Shown: positions 1 through 9,200 of the stretch, piece after piece
Position numbering within the stretch: the stretch's first letter is position 1
Layout of the letters: every line of letters begins with the position of its first letter
Assembly (NCBI GenBank): GCA_947498025.1
Contig: CANMJR010000006.1
Location: forward strand, 37,558-101,557
Origin: Helicobacteraceae bacterium
GTDB lineage: Bacteria; Campylobacterota; Campylobacteria; Campylobacterales; Sulfurimonadaceae
DNA: 64,000 bases
Reading direction: 5' to 3'
Notes under the pieces: model-generated
What the model was told of the DNA's origin: nothing
What the model saw: the letters and a program-made list of their open reading frames with translations, nothing else
The model's database searches: none
Position numbers and translations under genes: made by a program

Positions 1-498
1 GTGGACATCCACAGAAAGGCGCATAAACTGGATATAAAATCAACGGCGACCATGATGTACGGAACAATTGAGAGCGATGAAGATATCGTGGAACATTTTG
101 ATATGATAAGAAAGTTACAAGATGAAACAGGCGGTTTCAGAGCTTTCATAATGTGGAGTTTTCAAGGAAAAAATACAGAGCTTTTAAGGTTGATTCCCCA
201 GATGGAGAAGCCCTCTTCAAACCGCTATTTAAGACTTTTGGCAGTTGCTAGGCTCTATCTTGACAATGTGCCGAATATTCAGAGTTCATGGGTAACTCAG
301 GGAGCTTACATCGGGCAGATGGCACTTAGATTTGGAGCAAATGATTTGGGATCAACCATGATGGAAGAGAATGTGGTAAGCAGTGCAGGAGCAGCGTACT
401 CTATGGCAAAAGAGGAGATGGTGCAGCTCATACGGGATATCGGAGAAACACCGGCGGTTAGAAATACGGCGTATGAGATTTTGGAGACATTTAAATGA
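1..498 (+). CDS. mqnC: Cyclic dehypoxanthine futalosine synthase, C-terminal part
   Basis: Radical-SAM enzyme of the futalosine route to menaquinone, the quinone pathway used by Campylobacterota. Only the last 165 residues are inside the window; the family is about 350 residues, so the N-terminal half with the CxxxCxxC cluster is missing and the apparent GTG start at base 1 is only a window-edge codon. The visible part carries family blocks such as TATMMYG (residues 16-22), QDETGGFRAF (40-49) and the C-terminal GANDLGSTMMEENVVS segment. MqnE is the closest alternative, but the GANDLGSTMMEE block favours MqnC. The stop overlaps the next start (ATGA), implying translational coupling. Confidence 0.88.
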   Translation: MDIHRKAHKLDIKSTATMMYGTIESDEDIVEHFDMIRKLQDETGGFRAFIMWSFQGKNTELLRLIPQMEKPSSNRYLRLLAVARLYLDNVPNIQSSWVTQGAYIGQMALRFGANDLGSTMMEENVVSSAGAAYSMAKEEMVQLIRDIGETPAVRNTAYEILETFK

Positions 499-1775
499 GA
501 TACATATTTACACTTTTAATTTTAGGACAGATAATAATGGCAGCAACGATAGAATATATTGAGACAAATTCCTCAAAAGTACCGGTTGTTTACGAGAGCG
601 ATACAAGACTTCCTCTTGTGACAATGCAGTTTACATTCATAAACAGCGGAAGCGTGACGGATCTTAAAAAAGCGGGATTGGCACGATTCAGTGCAAAGGT
701 TATGAGCGAGGGCACCAAAACACTCGGAAGCGCAGCTTTTGCAGAGGCTCTTGAAGCTAAAGCAATACACATCTCCGCTTCGAGCGGAGGAGAGACCTTT
801 GTGATTGAGATGAGTTGTCTCAAAGAGGAGTTTTATGAGGCGCTTGGCTATTTTGATGCGCTTATAAAAGAGCCGAATTTGAGTGATGAGGCTCTGGGTA
901 AAGTTAAAACCATGACTCTAGGCTCTCTTAGTTCTAAAGAGAACGACTTTGATTATGTGGCTTCAAATGAGTTGAAGGCTATTTTATTTAAGGGCACTGT
1001 TTTAGGACAGCCGTCTTTGGGGACGGTAGAGAGTGTAAAAAGTATAGAGCTTCGCGATGTAGAGGAGTTTGTCAAATCGAACCTTGTCAGTAAAAAACTT
1101 ATAGTAGTTATTGGCGGAGATGTTGATTTTGAGAGTGCAAAAGCCAAAATAGCAAAAGTGATAGAAGCAATGCCAGAGGGGAACTCAAGCCAAGTTGTAA
1201 ACTACTCCGTTACGAAAGAGCCAAAAGAGAACATCCTCAAAAAAGAGACAGAACAGGCATACATCTATTTTGGTTCACCGTACAATATTGTGGATAATTC
1301 ACCTGATTTTTATAAAGCGAGAGTTGCCACATTTATACTCGGAACGGGAGGATTTGGCTCAAGACTTATGGAAGAGATACGGGTAAAAAGAGGTCTGGCT
1401 TACTCTGCATACGCAAAAATTGATGTCAGCAAATCTAGCAGCTATTTTAATGGCTATCTGCAGACAAAGTTGGATGCACTTGAAGTGGCAAAGAAAACAG
1501 TCAATGAAGTAATAGCCGATTTTACAAAAAACGGTGTTACAAAAGAGGAGTTGGAGCAGACGAAGAAGTTTTTGCTAGGAAGCGAACCGCTAAGAGTTGA
1601 GACCATGAGCCAAAGACTGAACCGCACATTTATGGAATTTTATAAAGGTCAAGAGCTTGGTTACTCTGGGAAAGAGTTAGAGATGATTCAATCGCTAAAA
1701 CTGGAAGATTTGAATACATTTATAAAATCTCATACAGAGATAAATAGTTTAAGTTATGCAATAGTCACGAAGTAA
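495..1775 (+). CDS. M16 family peptidase-like protein, zinc motif lost
   Basis: Insulinase/mitochondrial-processing-peptidase-like protein of 426 residues with a probable signal peptide (first ~17 residues, ending near IIMA), so likely periplasmic. The usual HxxEH zinc site that follows the GLAH start of the family is replaced by GLARFSAKV around residue 62: neither histidine nor the glutamate is present. The C-terminal RGLAYSAY segment, which carries the Arg/Tyr pair typical of M16 substrate-binding halves, is retained. It therefore resembles the non-catalytic partner subunit of heteromeric M16 proteins. It overlaps mqnC by 4 bases; the same mqnC/M16 neighbourhood is known in Helicobacter. 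Start chosen for the ATGA overlap; an ATG at 537 would remove the signal peptide. Confidence 0.85.
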   Translation: MRYIFTLLILGQIIMAATIEYIETNSSKVPVVYESDTRLPLVTMQFTFINSGSVTDLKKAGLARFSAKVMSEGTKTLGSAAFAEALEAKAIHISASSGGETFVIEMSCLKEEFYEALGYFDALIKEPNLSDEALGKVKTMTLGSLSSKENDFDYVASNELKAILFKGTVLGQPSLGTVESVKSIELRDVEEFVKSNLVSKKLIVVIGGDVDFESAKAKIAKVIEAMPEGNSSQVVNYSVTKEPKENILKKETEQAYIYFGSPYNIVDNSPDFYKARVATFILGTGGFGSRLMEEIRVKRGLAYSAYAKIDVSKSSSYFNGYLQTKLDALEVAKKTVNEVIADFTKNGVTKEELEQTKKFLLGSEPLRVETMSQRLNRTFMEFYKGQELGYSGKELEMIQSLKLEDLNTFIKSHTEINSLSYAIVTK

Positions 1776-1845
1776 TTATTGCAATTTGTCATGTTATGAG
1801 CATTCGTTTTAAAAATGATGTAGTATTTTATACTAAGGAATTAAA

Positions 1846-3654
1846 ATGAATCTCACAAAAGAGCAAGAGCTAAAGTTTAAAAAATTGGGCATTCACAGTT
1901 GGTGTGAACTTGCCCTGCTCATTCCACATGCTTATGAAGATTTCAGGCTACATAGCCAACTTCAAAACGGCATGCCGCAACTCATAGATGCTACCGTTGA
2001 GTCGGTGCACCGCTCTGCTAACTCCATTCAAATAACTTTTTTTGCTCACAATTTCGGACACACCGTAAGCGGTGTGATTTTTCGTCCAAAGCCGTACATG
2101 CTTCATCAGTTTAAGGTCGGAGAGAGAGATTATTACTCTGGCACGATAGAGTGCAAAATGGGGCAATGCACCATAAATATGCCAAAAAAAATAACTACTG
2201 TCGGTGCGATAACTCCAAAATACAAATCAGCTTTGAGAAGTGATGTGATGCAGCGTTTTGTACAGGCTAATCTGACAAAAGAGAATTTACTAGGTGAGGG
2301 TTTAGATGAAAAAGTTATTGATGAGATTCTGAAACTTCATTTTCCTACAGAGGAAATTTTACTGCGCAGAGAGCTCTCTCAAGAGGCTATAAATGCTCTA
2401 AAGCATGTGGAACTCTTTGCATATATGAAACTCTTAGCAGGTAAAAGAAGATATTTTACTGCCTTAGCATGCATAACCGAAAACGGAAATAAAAGTTATG
2501 AAGAGTGGGCAACCACGCTTCCATTCAAACTCACAGGCGAACAGGTTAAGGCAATAGAAGATATAAAAAGTGATTTTTCAAAAAGCGTTGCATCAAAGCG
2601 AATGGTTGTAGGTGATGTCGGGTGTGGTAAAACCATGGTTATATTAGCTGCATGTATAATGATGTTGCCACACCGCGCAATCCTTATGGCACCGACAACC
2701 ATTCTTGCAAATCAGCTTTTTGAGGAAGCTTCTAAATATCTTCCAAATGTGAAAACTATTTTAGTAACAAACAAAACCAAAAAAGTAAATTTAGAAGAGT
2801 TTGATTTTATCATAGGAACACATGCTCTGCTTTATAGAGAACTTCCAACAGCCGCACTTGTTATGGTGGATGAGCAGCACCGCTTTGGGACGCAACAGCG
2901 AAATATGTTGGAGAAGCTGGTGAGCAACAGAGATAAAAAGCCTCACTTTTTGCAGTTCAGCGCAACTCCGATTCCAAGAACGCAAGCCATGATAGAGACC
3001 GCCCACATCGATGTTAGTTTGATTACTACGACACCTTTTGAAAAAAATATTACCAGTAAAGTGATTCACAAGAGTGACTTCAAAGATTTGCTCTCACACA
3101 TAAAAGAGGAGCTGCAGAAAAAGAATCAGGTTTTAGTTGTTTATCCTTTAGTTGAGCAGAGTGAGATGATAGAGTATCAAAGTATAGAAGAAGCCCGCGG
3201 TTATTGGGAGAAGAACTTTGAAAATGTTTATGTAACGCATGGTAAGGATAAAGAGAAGGAGGAGGTGCTTTTTGAGTTTCGTGAATCCGGAAATATCTTG
3301 ATTGCGACGACTGTTGTAGAAGTCGGTATCTCTTTGCCGCGTCTTAGTACGGTTGTGATTGTCGGTGCTGAGAGATTGGGCTTGTCAACTCTGCACCAGT
3401 TGAGAGGCAGAGTGAGTAGAACAGGGTTAAAAGGCTACTGTTTTTTATATACAAATCAAGAAAAATCCAAAAGATTAGATGAGTTTGTAAACACTTCAAG
3501 CGGTTTTGACATAGCCAATATGGATCTGAAATACAGAAAAAGTGGTGATTTACTCAAAGGGGCTAATCAGAGTGGAAGCCAATTTAGATGGGTCGATTTG
3601 GCAGAGGATGCTGAGATAGTCAGGAGTGTGAAAGAGGAGCTAAATATCCTCTAG
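1846..3654 (+). CDS. recG: ATP-dependent DNA helicase RecG
   Basis: Branch-migrating helicase that processes Holliday junctions and stalled replication forks. Helicase motifs are clear: Walker A GDVGCGKT at residues 256-263, DEQH at 341-344, SATPIPRT at 371-378 and the C-terminal QLRGRVSR motif VI. The N-terminal ~220 residues form the wedge/OB region, shorter than in E. coli, so the total of 602 residues is on the short side, as in other Campylobacterota. Walker A has Cys where Ser is usual (GDVGSGKT), which is tolerated. The start has an AAGGA ribosome binding site 6 bases upstream. The gene ends at a strong hairpin shared with the convergent hpf. Confidence 0.95.
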   Translation: MNLTKEQELKFKKLGIHSWCELALLIPHAYEDFRLHSQLQNGMPQLIDATVESVHRSANSIQITFFAHNFGHTVSGVIFRPKPYMLHQFKVGERDYYSGTIECKMGQCTINMPKKITTVGAITPKYKSALRSDVMQRFVQANLTKENLLGEGLDEKVIDEILKLHFPTEEILLRRELSQEAINALKHVELFAYMKLLAGKRRYFTALACITENGNKSYEEWATTLPFKLTGEQVKAIEDIKSDFSKSVASKRMVVGDVGCGKTMVILAACIMMLPHRAILMAPTTILANQLFEEASKYLPNVKTILVTNKTKKVNLEEFDFIIGTHALLYRELPTAALVMVDEQHRFGTQQRNMLEKLVSNRDKKPHFLQFSATPIPRTQAMIETAHIDVSLITTTPFEKNITSKVIHKSDFKDLLSHIKEELQKKNQVLVVYPLVEQSEMIEYQSIEEARGYWEKNFENVYVTHGKDKEKEEVLFEFRESGNILIATTVVEVGISLPRLSTVVIVGAERLGLSTLHQLRGRVSRTGLKGYCFLYTNQEKSKRLDEFVNTSSGFDIANMDLKYRKSGDLLKGANQSGSQFRWVDLAEDAEIVRSVKEELNIL

Positions 3655-3681
3655 TTTCCACATGCGAGGAGCATGTGGAAA
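3655..3681. terminator. Hairpin between convergent recG and hpf
   Basis: A perfect 11-bp inverted repeat: TTTCCACATGC, 5-base loop gagga, then GCATGTGGAAA. It starts right after the recG stop and 6 bases from the hpf stop, so it can serve both strands. No long T run follows on either side, so termination is inferred from position and stem strength. Confidence 0.65.
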
Positions 3682-3686
3682 TGGTA

Positions 3687-4229
3687 TTAATATAAACCGA
3701 AGCTTCCATTACTTTTTTTATAAAGAACGCGAGTCTTGCCTTCATTGTCTAAGAAAATTTCAAAAATCTTAGCACTCTCTTTTAAGTCTTGAAGTACATC
3801 TTCAACTTCACGAGGTTTGTAGAGGGAGAGTTCAACAGGAACAATTTCATCTTCTAATGCTTCTGCAATCTCTTTTACATCCACATGGTTATTAGCCTCA
3901 ATTTTTGCTACATTTAGACCATCTTTATGGTGTTCTGTACCACGGTCATGCATGCGGCGCATAGCTTTTTGAGCTCTTCCTGCCGCAAGGTCGATAGCTG
4001 CATATAAATCATCATCACTTTGTTTAATGACAATAGAGTTTTTATGAGCAAGATTTATAACAAATTCTACGCATGAATGCTCTTTACCCTTTTTTGTTTG
4101 AGCAGTTGCAATGACATTAACAGAGATAATGTCTAAGTGAAATTTACTAAGTGTTTCGATAGATGTGCTCATATGAGCTTTTATTGCGTCGGTCAGCTCA
4201 AGGTGTCTGCCTGTTAGAGAGATATTCAT
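3687..4229 (-). CDS. hpf: Ribosome hibernation promoting factor, long form
   Basis: Binds 30S subunits in slow growth and drives ribosome inactivation or dimerisation. The N-terminal ~100 residues are an S30AE domain (MNISLTGRHLELTDAI start, basic ARRMHDRG-like tail) and the last ~55 residues form the long-form dimerisation domain (from LSLYKPREVEDVLQDL). The start at 4229 is preferred over an upstream ATG at 4277 because AAAGGA lies just upstream and the S30AE domain begins at this Met. Length 180 residues, normal for the long form. A TATAAT box lies about 29 bases upstream. The gene is monocistronic and convergent to recG. Confidence 0.92.
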   Translation of the reverse strand: MNISLTGRHLELTDAIKAHMSTSIETLSKFHLDIISVNVIATAQTKKGKEHSCVEFVINLAHKNSIVIKQSDDDLYAAIDLAAGRAQKAMRRMHDRGTEHHKDGLNVAKIEANNHVDVKEIAEALEDEIVPVELSLYKPREVEDVLQDLKESAKIFEIFLDNEGKTRVLYKKSNGSFGLY

Positions 4230-4257
4230 TTGTAATCCTTTAATAGTTTGATATTTA

Positions 4258-4263
4258 ATTATA
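4258..4263 (-). promoter_or_regulatory. -10 box for hpf
   Basis: Reads TATAAT on the minus strand, about 29 bases upstream of the chosen hpf start. No clear -35 is visible, which is usual for sigma-70 promoters in this phylum. Inferred from sequence and position only. Confidence 0.5.
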
Positions 4264-4293
4264 GCATTAAATTGCATATATAAATTTGCATAA

Positions 4294-4746
4294 CTACAAT
4301 TTTTGAATACTTCTTCTAAAATATCTTATTGGTTCGCTTGTGATATTTTCGTCAGTCACAGATACGGTTATATCCATAAGAATGGAGCCGTTTTGTTCGG
4401 GCGTGGCTATGTCGAAGTATTTATCATTTATATCTGCACATGGAGAAGGTGCTGTGTAAATATATTTCATAGTAATATCAATATCATAAATTCCATCTTG
4501 TCTAAAATTTAAGTTATTATGACTACATGCACCATCTTGTGAAATTCTAAGCAGAGCATACTCCGCCGCACTTTTTGAGAGTAAAACCGCCTGCTCGTAA
4601 ATATACAGGTCTGTTGTTCTTTTGGTTGTCTCAGCCGTCATAGCCAATGAGAGAGCCATGATAGTAGAGATTATAACAATCACGGAAATCGCCATTATCA
4701 TAGCAAAACCGGCTCTTTTTTTTAGTAGATAGTTTTTTCTTTGCAT
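4294..4746 (-). CDS. PilX-like minor pilin/pseudopilin-like membrane protein
   Basis: 150-residue protein with a short basic N-terminus, RAGFAMIMAI, and a ~20-residue hydrophobic helix (about residues 14-36), followed by a soluble domain. The shape matches PilX/GspK-type accessory pilins, although the prepilin FTLIE box is altered (GFAMIM, lacking Glu5). It has Cys residues in the soluble domain that could form a disulfide. It is the last gene of a four-gene minus-strand pilus operon and overlaps the upstream prepilin gene by 25 bases. The exact role in the pilus is not known. Confidence 0.7.
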   Translation of the reverse strand: MQRKNYLLKKRAGFAMIMAISVIVIISTIMALSLAMTAETTKRTTDLYIYEQAVLLSKSAAEYALLRISQDGACSHNNLNFRQDGIYDIDITMKYIYTAPSPCADINDKYFDIATPEQNGSILMDITVSVTDENITSEPIRYFRRSIQKL

Positions 4747-5588
4747 AACGAGTACTCCTCCACTAAATCACTTTTGGTGCAAACTTGAATCTTTACGAGG
4801 GAACCAATTGCCATAAATTGAAAAGAGCTTGCATTTTCCATGATTGTTGCTGATTTTCCATTCGTATAATTTTCCCCATTCCAAGGCTGATAGTCATAAT
4901 AGAGTGTTAGGTTTCCATCATCTGAATGAACTACGGCATAGGCACTCCATGCAAGTTGGTAGTATTCGTAGATTTCACTAAAATTTCCATCTGTGGATGC
5001 AAATGTTGCTCCTCCAACTATGGGGTGCATGGTTTTATTTTGGTCACTTATTGCAATACCGTTCCAGCCATAGCCAGTTTTAATATCACTGCTTGAACCC
5101 ACAAAATAGAGGGCTGCATCATCGATTGAACTTCCCCCGTCGGAGAGAATATCAATAAGTTCATCTATCTCAGTTGTGTTAGTTTCGGGCGAGAATATGG
5201 TTGTTGTGCTGCTTAAATCCAAATCTATAACTCCGCTCCATGCAGGAAGAGAAGAGTTAGAATTTCCGCGCAAACCGTCAATGTCAGCTCCCACCCACTC
5301 TAAAATGGTATAATTTTCGCCACTAGCACTTCCTAATGCTACAAAATTAGTTGTAAAATCAGGGTCTGATGTCCTAGCAATAATCGAATCTTTTATGCGG
5401 TGTTGCAGTCTTGTAGAGATAAATGCAACTGCTGTTGCACTATTTGTTTGCAGAGTGTTATTCACATTTGTGAAGATAAAACCTTTGTAAGCCCCAGCCA
5501 AAAACTCAACCCCGAATTTGCCGATAACCCCCATAACAACTATAACAAAGACAAGTTCAATAAGAGTAAAGGCGTTACGAAATCTCAT
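4722..5588 (-). CDS. Prepilin-type N-terminal cleavage/methylation protein
   Basis: 288 residues with a textbook type IV prepilin leader: MRFRNA then FTLIELVFVIVV, where the prepilin peptidase would cut before Phe and Glu5 is present. The remaining C-terminal domain is rich in Ser/Thr/Asn/Gly and ends in a Cys-containing strand. It resembles PulG/PilW-like minor pilins (MshO-type). It lies between two other pilin-like genes with overlaps of 4 and 25 bases, so all are likely co-translated. Specific subunit identity cannot be settled by eye. Confidence 0.8.
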   Translation of the reverse strand: MRFRNAFTLIELVFVIVVMGVIGKFGVEFLAGAYKGFIFTNVNNTLQTNSATAVAFISTRLQHRIKDSIIARTSDPDFTTNFVALGSASGENYTILEWVGADIDGLRGNSNSSLPAWSGVIDLDLSSTTTIFSPETNTTEIDELIDILSDGGSSIDDAALYFVGSSSDIKTGYGWNGIAISDQNKTMHPIVGGATFASTDGNFSEIYEYYQLAWSAYAVVHSDDGNLTLYYDYQPWNGENYTNGKSATIMENASSFQFMAIGSLVKIQVCTKSDLVEEYSLCKEKTIY

Positions 5589-6214
5589 TGGTAACTTCTT
5601 TTGTAGTAATCAATTTCACCTATATTCGCACTGTATGTTTTTAAAAGAGTAATTACCTTTGCATCATTGTCTTTGATAGTTACCGTAACTTTTTTTATAT
5701 TTGGATTTACTGCGATGGAAGTTCCAAAAATTGCATTATTCTCAATAGTAACAGTGCTGTTATAGGTTTGTTTATACCCTTCTTGAGTGGTTGTACTATC
5801 AGTAAAAATTATTTGTGCGGCATGCGCGGCATCATCAATATCATTTAAACCATCTATAGCAATTGTGGGTCTTAAAATCTCATTATCGATACACTTTCTA
5901 TGAAGCGGCTGATTTACATGTCCTGTTCTTAGTTTTGTTGTAGAGTTACAATCGGTGGTACTTGTCCATACAACTTTTGAGAGTAGATTGGAACCATCCA
6001 TAGCATTTTCATCCCACTGATAGGAGAGAACTTGATTTAATTCTGTGGAAGCCGCAAAAATAGCCTCCTGCACAAGGTTTCCCTCAACTCCTTTTGAGGT
6101 TGCTTGACTCATCATAGGAAGAGAAATAACAGAGATACCGATAATGACAATGGCAAAAATAAGCTCTATCATGGAAAAAGCAGATTTGCTTAAAACTTGC
6201 ATCTTGCTCACCAC
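5585..6214 (-). CDS. Prepilin-type N-terminal cleavage/methylation protein
   Basis: 209 residues. The leader MVSKMQVLSKSA precedes FSMIELIFAIVIIG, a class III signal with Glu5, so the product should be processed by prepilin peptidase and packed into a type IV pilus or type II pseudopilus tip. A Met at residue 5 is an alternative start. Three Cys in the middle of the protein may form a disulfide-closed loop. It overlaps both the upstream lectin-like gene (7 bases) and the downstream prepilin gene (4 bases, ATGA), marking one operon. Confidence 0.8.
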   Translation of the reverse strand: MVSKMQVLSKSAFSMIELIFAIVIIGISVISLPMMSQATSKGVEGNLVQEAIFAASTELNQVLSYQWDENAMDGSNLLSKVVWTSTTDCNSTTKLRTGHVNQPLHRKCIDNEILRPTIAIDGLNDIDDAAHAAQIIFTDSTTTQEGYKQTYNSTVTIENNAIFGTSIAVNPNIKKVTVTIKDNDAKVITLLKTYSANIGEIDYYKRSYQ

Positions 6215-9200
6215 ATCGTTCTTCTGTTGGTTTTATCCGTACCGCTTTTTATTGTTGTGGTATTGGTCTCATGTTTGCCTGTCCATTGACTGCTAGAACC
6301 CTCAAACTCAACTTCAAACTCATTTTTTGTAGCTGCTGCATTGTATTTGTTGTAAATCAGCCAGCTTGAAGCGTTGTTTTCCATGGTTGTTTTATACGGG
6401 TAGCCTTTTGTACCGGAAGCATTATAATTTAAAGCGGCTTGAGCAGGCGTTACACTGCTATCTATGCTTCCCGTGACAAATCCGGCTCCGATAGCAAATC
6501 CTCTTTGATTAACACTTCCCGCATTTCCGGATGTACTCGTATGCAGAGTGTTTATAAACCATCTAGGGTCATCCGTGCTAAGAGAGCCGTTCCCGTTTGG
6601 AAGTAAAGTTTTGTTGCATGTTGTTCCGCTACTGTCCGTAGCATAGCAAAAGGATTCAAAGTATATCAATGCTGTTTCCGTGTTACTGGAAAATCTATAT
6701 CTCGGTGCATGCGTGTGACCATAAATAAATGTAGCATTTTGGTCAGCCACGCTTGAACCTGTCACTATTTTTGTTGTACCGGAATCCGTATAGGTTGATT
6801 TTGCAGCTACAGTCACTTCGGAGCCGTTAATCATAAACGGATTTTTCGAATCATTTACATCTCTGTCGAAATTAAACATCAGTTTTTTAGTGGCATTCGT
6901 CTCACTCCAAGGTATTGTGATTGCTCCCAAACTGAACCCAAGATTTTGAGTTTCATTAATATCGTCTTTGATAATTGTAGGTGTGGATGCCGCACTCACA
7001 ACACTCATATTAATATCTACAGGGTTCTCCCAAGAGCCTGATTTAAAGTTTTGCGTAGTGTTGTTATCAAGATTTTTGGCAGAAACATTCACATCTAAGT
7101 GGGCAGACATGTTTAAATCATCCGAGAGGTAAGTGAATGTTTGAACACCGTTATTGTTTAAATGAACTGCACTTAAAGTAAAGTGGTCGGGTATAAAAGT
7201 GGAATTTATATCTCCGCATATATATCTTCCCGTCATATTGCAGTCACCTGATGTGTCGTCGCTGTCAACGGTAGCCCATGTTGTATCTCTGAGTTCTATA
7301 TTAACCTTTCCTACATCATTAAACTTAATGAGAGCACCGGCATTTCCATCGGCAAAATTAAACGGAGTGGTTGAAAAAGAGAGCGTACCGTTGAGAGTAT
7401 CGTCAACAGTGTTGGATGGTTGATACATGGTTCTGGCTAGGCTTAAGACTAAGTTTGCAGCCGTGATATTGTAATCATCTGCAGCATTAGCTGTACCGTA
7501 TTGTTTAGCCGTTACCGAAAAATTGTAATCCTGTGCCGATGTTAGAAGATTAATATTTTCTCCACTAGGGGCACTCAGGAAAAAACTATCGGGACGAATG
7601 GCAAAATTATCGCTGCTAAACTTTTCACGGTAGCAAGGGGTATTAACCGTCACCAAGGCAGAATGACATACATTCTGAGATGTACATGTAATATCCTGTT
7701 TCACGTCATACGCTGTTCCGTTATAATCTGCACAAAATTTAAACTGCACTTTCATGTCTTGCGTAGATGAGAGAATATTAAATGCTGGCGATGTAATAGA
7801 TGCACTTGCATTGGCATCAAAAAAAGTATAAGGCGTTTTTGAAGTATTAGCCGTTGAATCCCAAAGGCGATAGTAGGTTCCTTTGCCCGCTGACTTGAGT
7901 TGAGTAGCGTTATTTGCGCTATTTAAACTCGCAATAGTAAGATTAAAATCTTGATTCACGATTTTGGTCGAAATATTGCGGTCGTCCACCGAGCGAAATG
8001 TGTCCCATGCATCAAATACGCCTGCCGTAGGTGCCGTAGTATATGGACCGCATATGCCCCATACTGTCAAATCATCGATTTCATGAATATTTGTCGATCC
8101 ACCCGTTGAGCCCGTCATTGCAAGACGCACGAATGCGGGGCTTGCCCCTTGAGATGCGACTGCATCAAATCTGTCTATCACCACTTGATATCCGCTCCCG
8201 GTATTTCGCTCAAGGGTGATGTAAAGGTGCGCAGGATTACGAGCATCGACGGTCATTTTAAATTTATCCCCGGGATTAGCGGTAGCCCCTGCGGTCCACA
8301 ACGCAGGTGTCAACGACCCTGTCCCTGCCAAATAGGTATAGCCGCTCTGCCCATTTCCTTGTCCTCGTATGGCGACGGCATTCGCGCGAAAACCACTATT
8401 CGTACCTGTACCTAAACGCCCCTCCGTAGGATTGGAGTAATTTCCGTATTCATCAATTCCTAGACCAAGCCATCCCCCCTGAAATCCGGGACACCCTCCT
8501 ACGACCGTACAGTCACTTCCGGGATTACTTTTTTGTGCATACCCTAGTGACCCTCCGAATGCCCCTACCGTCGGGCTTGCCCCGACTGCCGTATCATACA
8601 AAACAAATGAAATTCCGTCCGCTCCGCTGCCTCCATACGCATAGTGGGTAAATTCGGCAATAATGAGATTTTGAGAAGCACGGAATTCATAATCTTTGGT
8701 AATCGCTGTTGAAATATTACCCTGCGCCGATGTTAACCGAAGTCGATTGCTCACAATTTGAGGAGTAAATCCTCCGCTGCTAAATAAGGTTCTCCAAGTT
8801 GTGTCCAAACTTGCTGCATTAAAATTATCAGCGTAACAAATCGGTGCCGTCGCCTGCTGAAGTATTGTTACTGTTGCCGTTGAATTCGTATCCAATACTA
8901 CCGTCGAAGAGGGCTGAGGATTCGTAAGAACGACCGTAAAGTTCTCATCCAACTCAATCGGCTCGTCATGGATAATAGCGATAGAAACGGTTTTGCTTAT
9001 CTCTCCTGCCGCAAATGTCAGTGAACTATTTTGTGAGTAATAATCCGTTCCACCGCTAGAAGTTGCGATAGCGGTTGCATCATGCGTTGTATAACTTAAG
9101 GTTACGGGGTAATCAACCGCTTGGGAAAGTTTTACCGTTAGAGATGCTAAATTCGATGTGTCATATCCTGAAGCGGTATCTTCAAATGTTTGGTAAACGA

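Noticed and set aside
8149..8415. Plus-strand ORF inside the G+C-rich lectin segment
   Set aside because: High G+C lengthens chance open frames; the minus-strand reading gives a coherent lectin domain.
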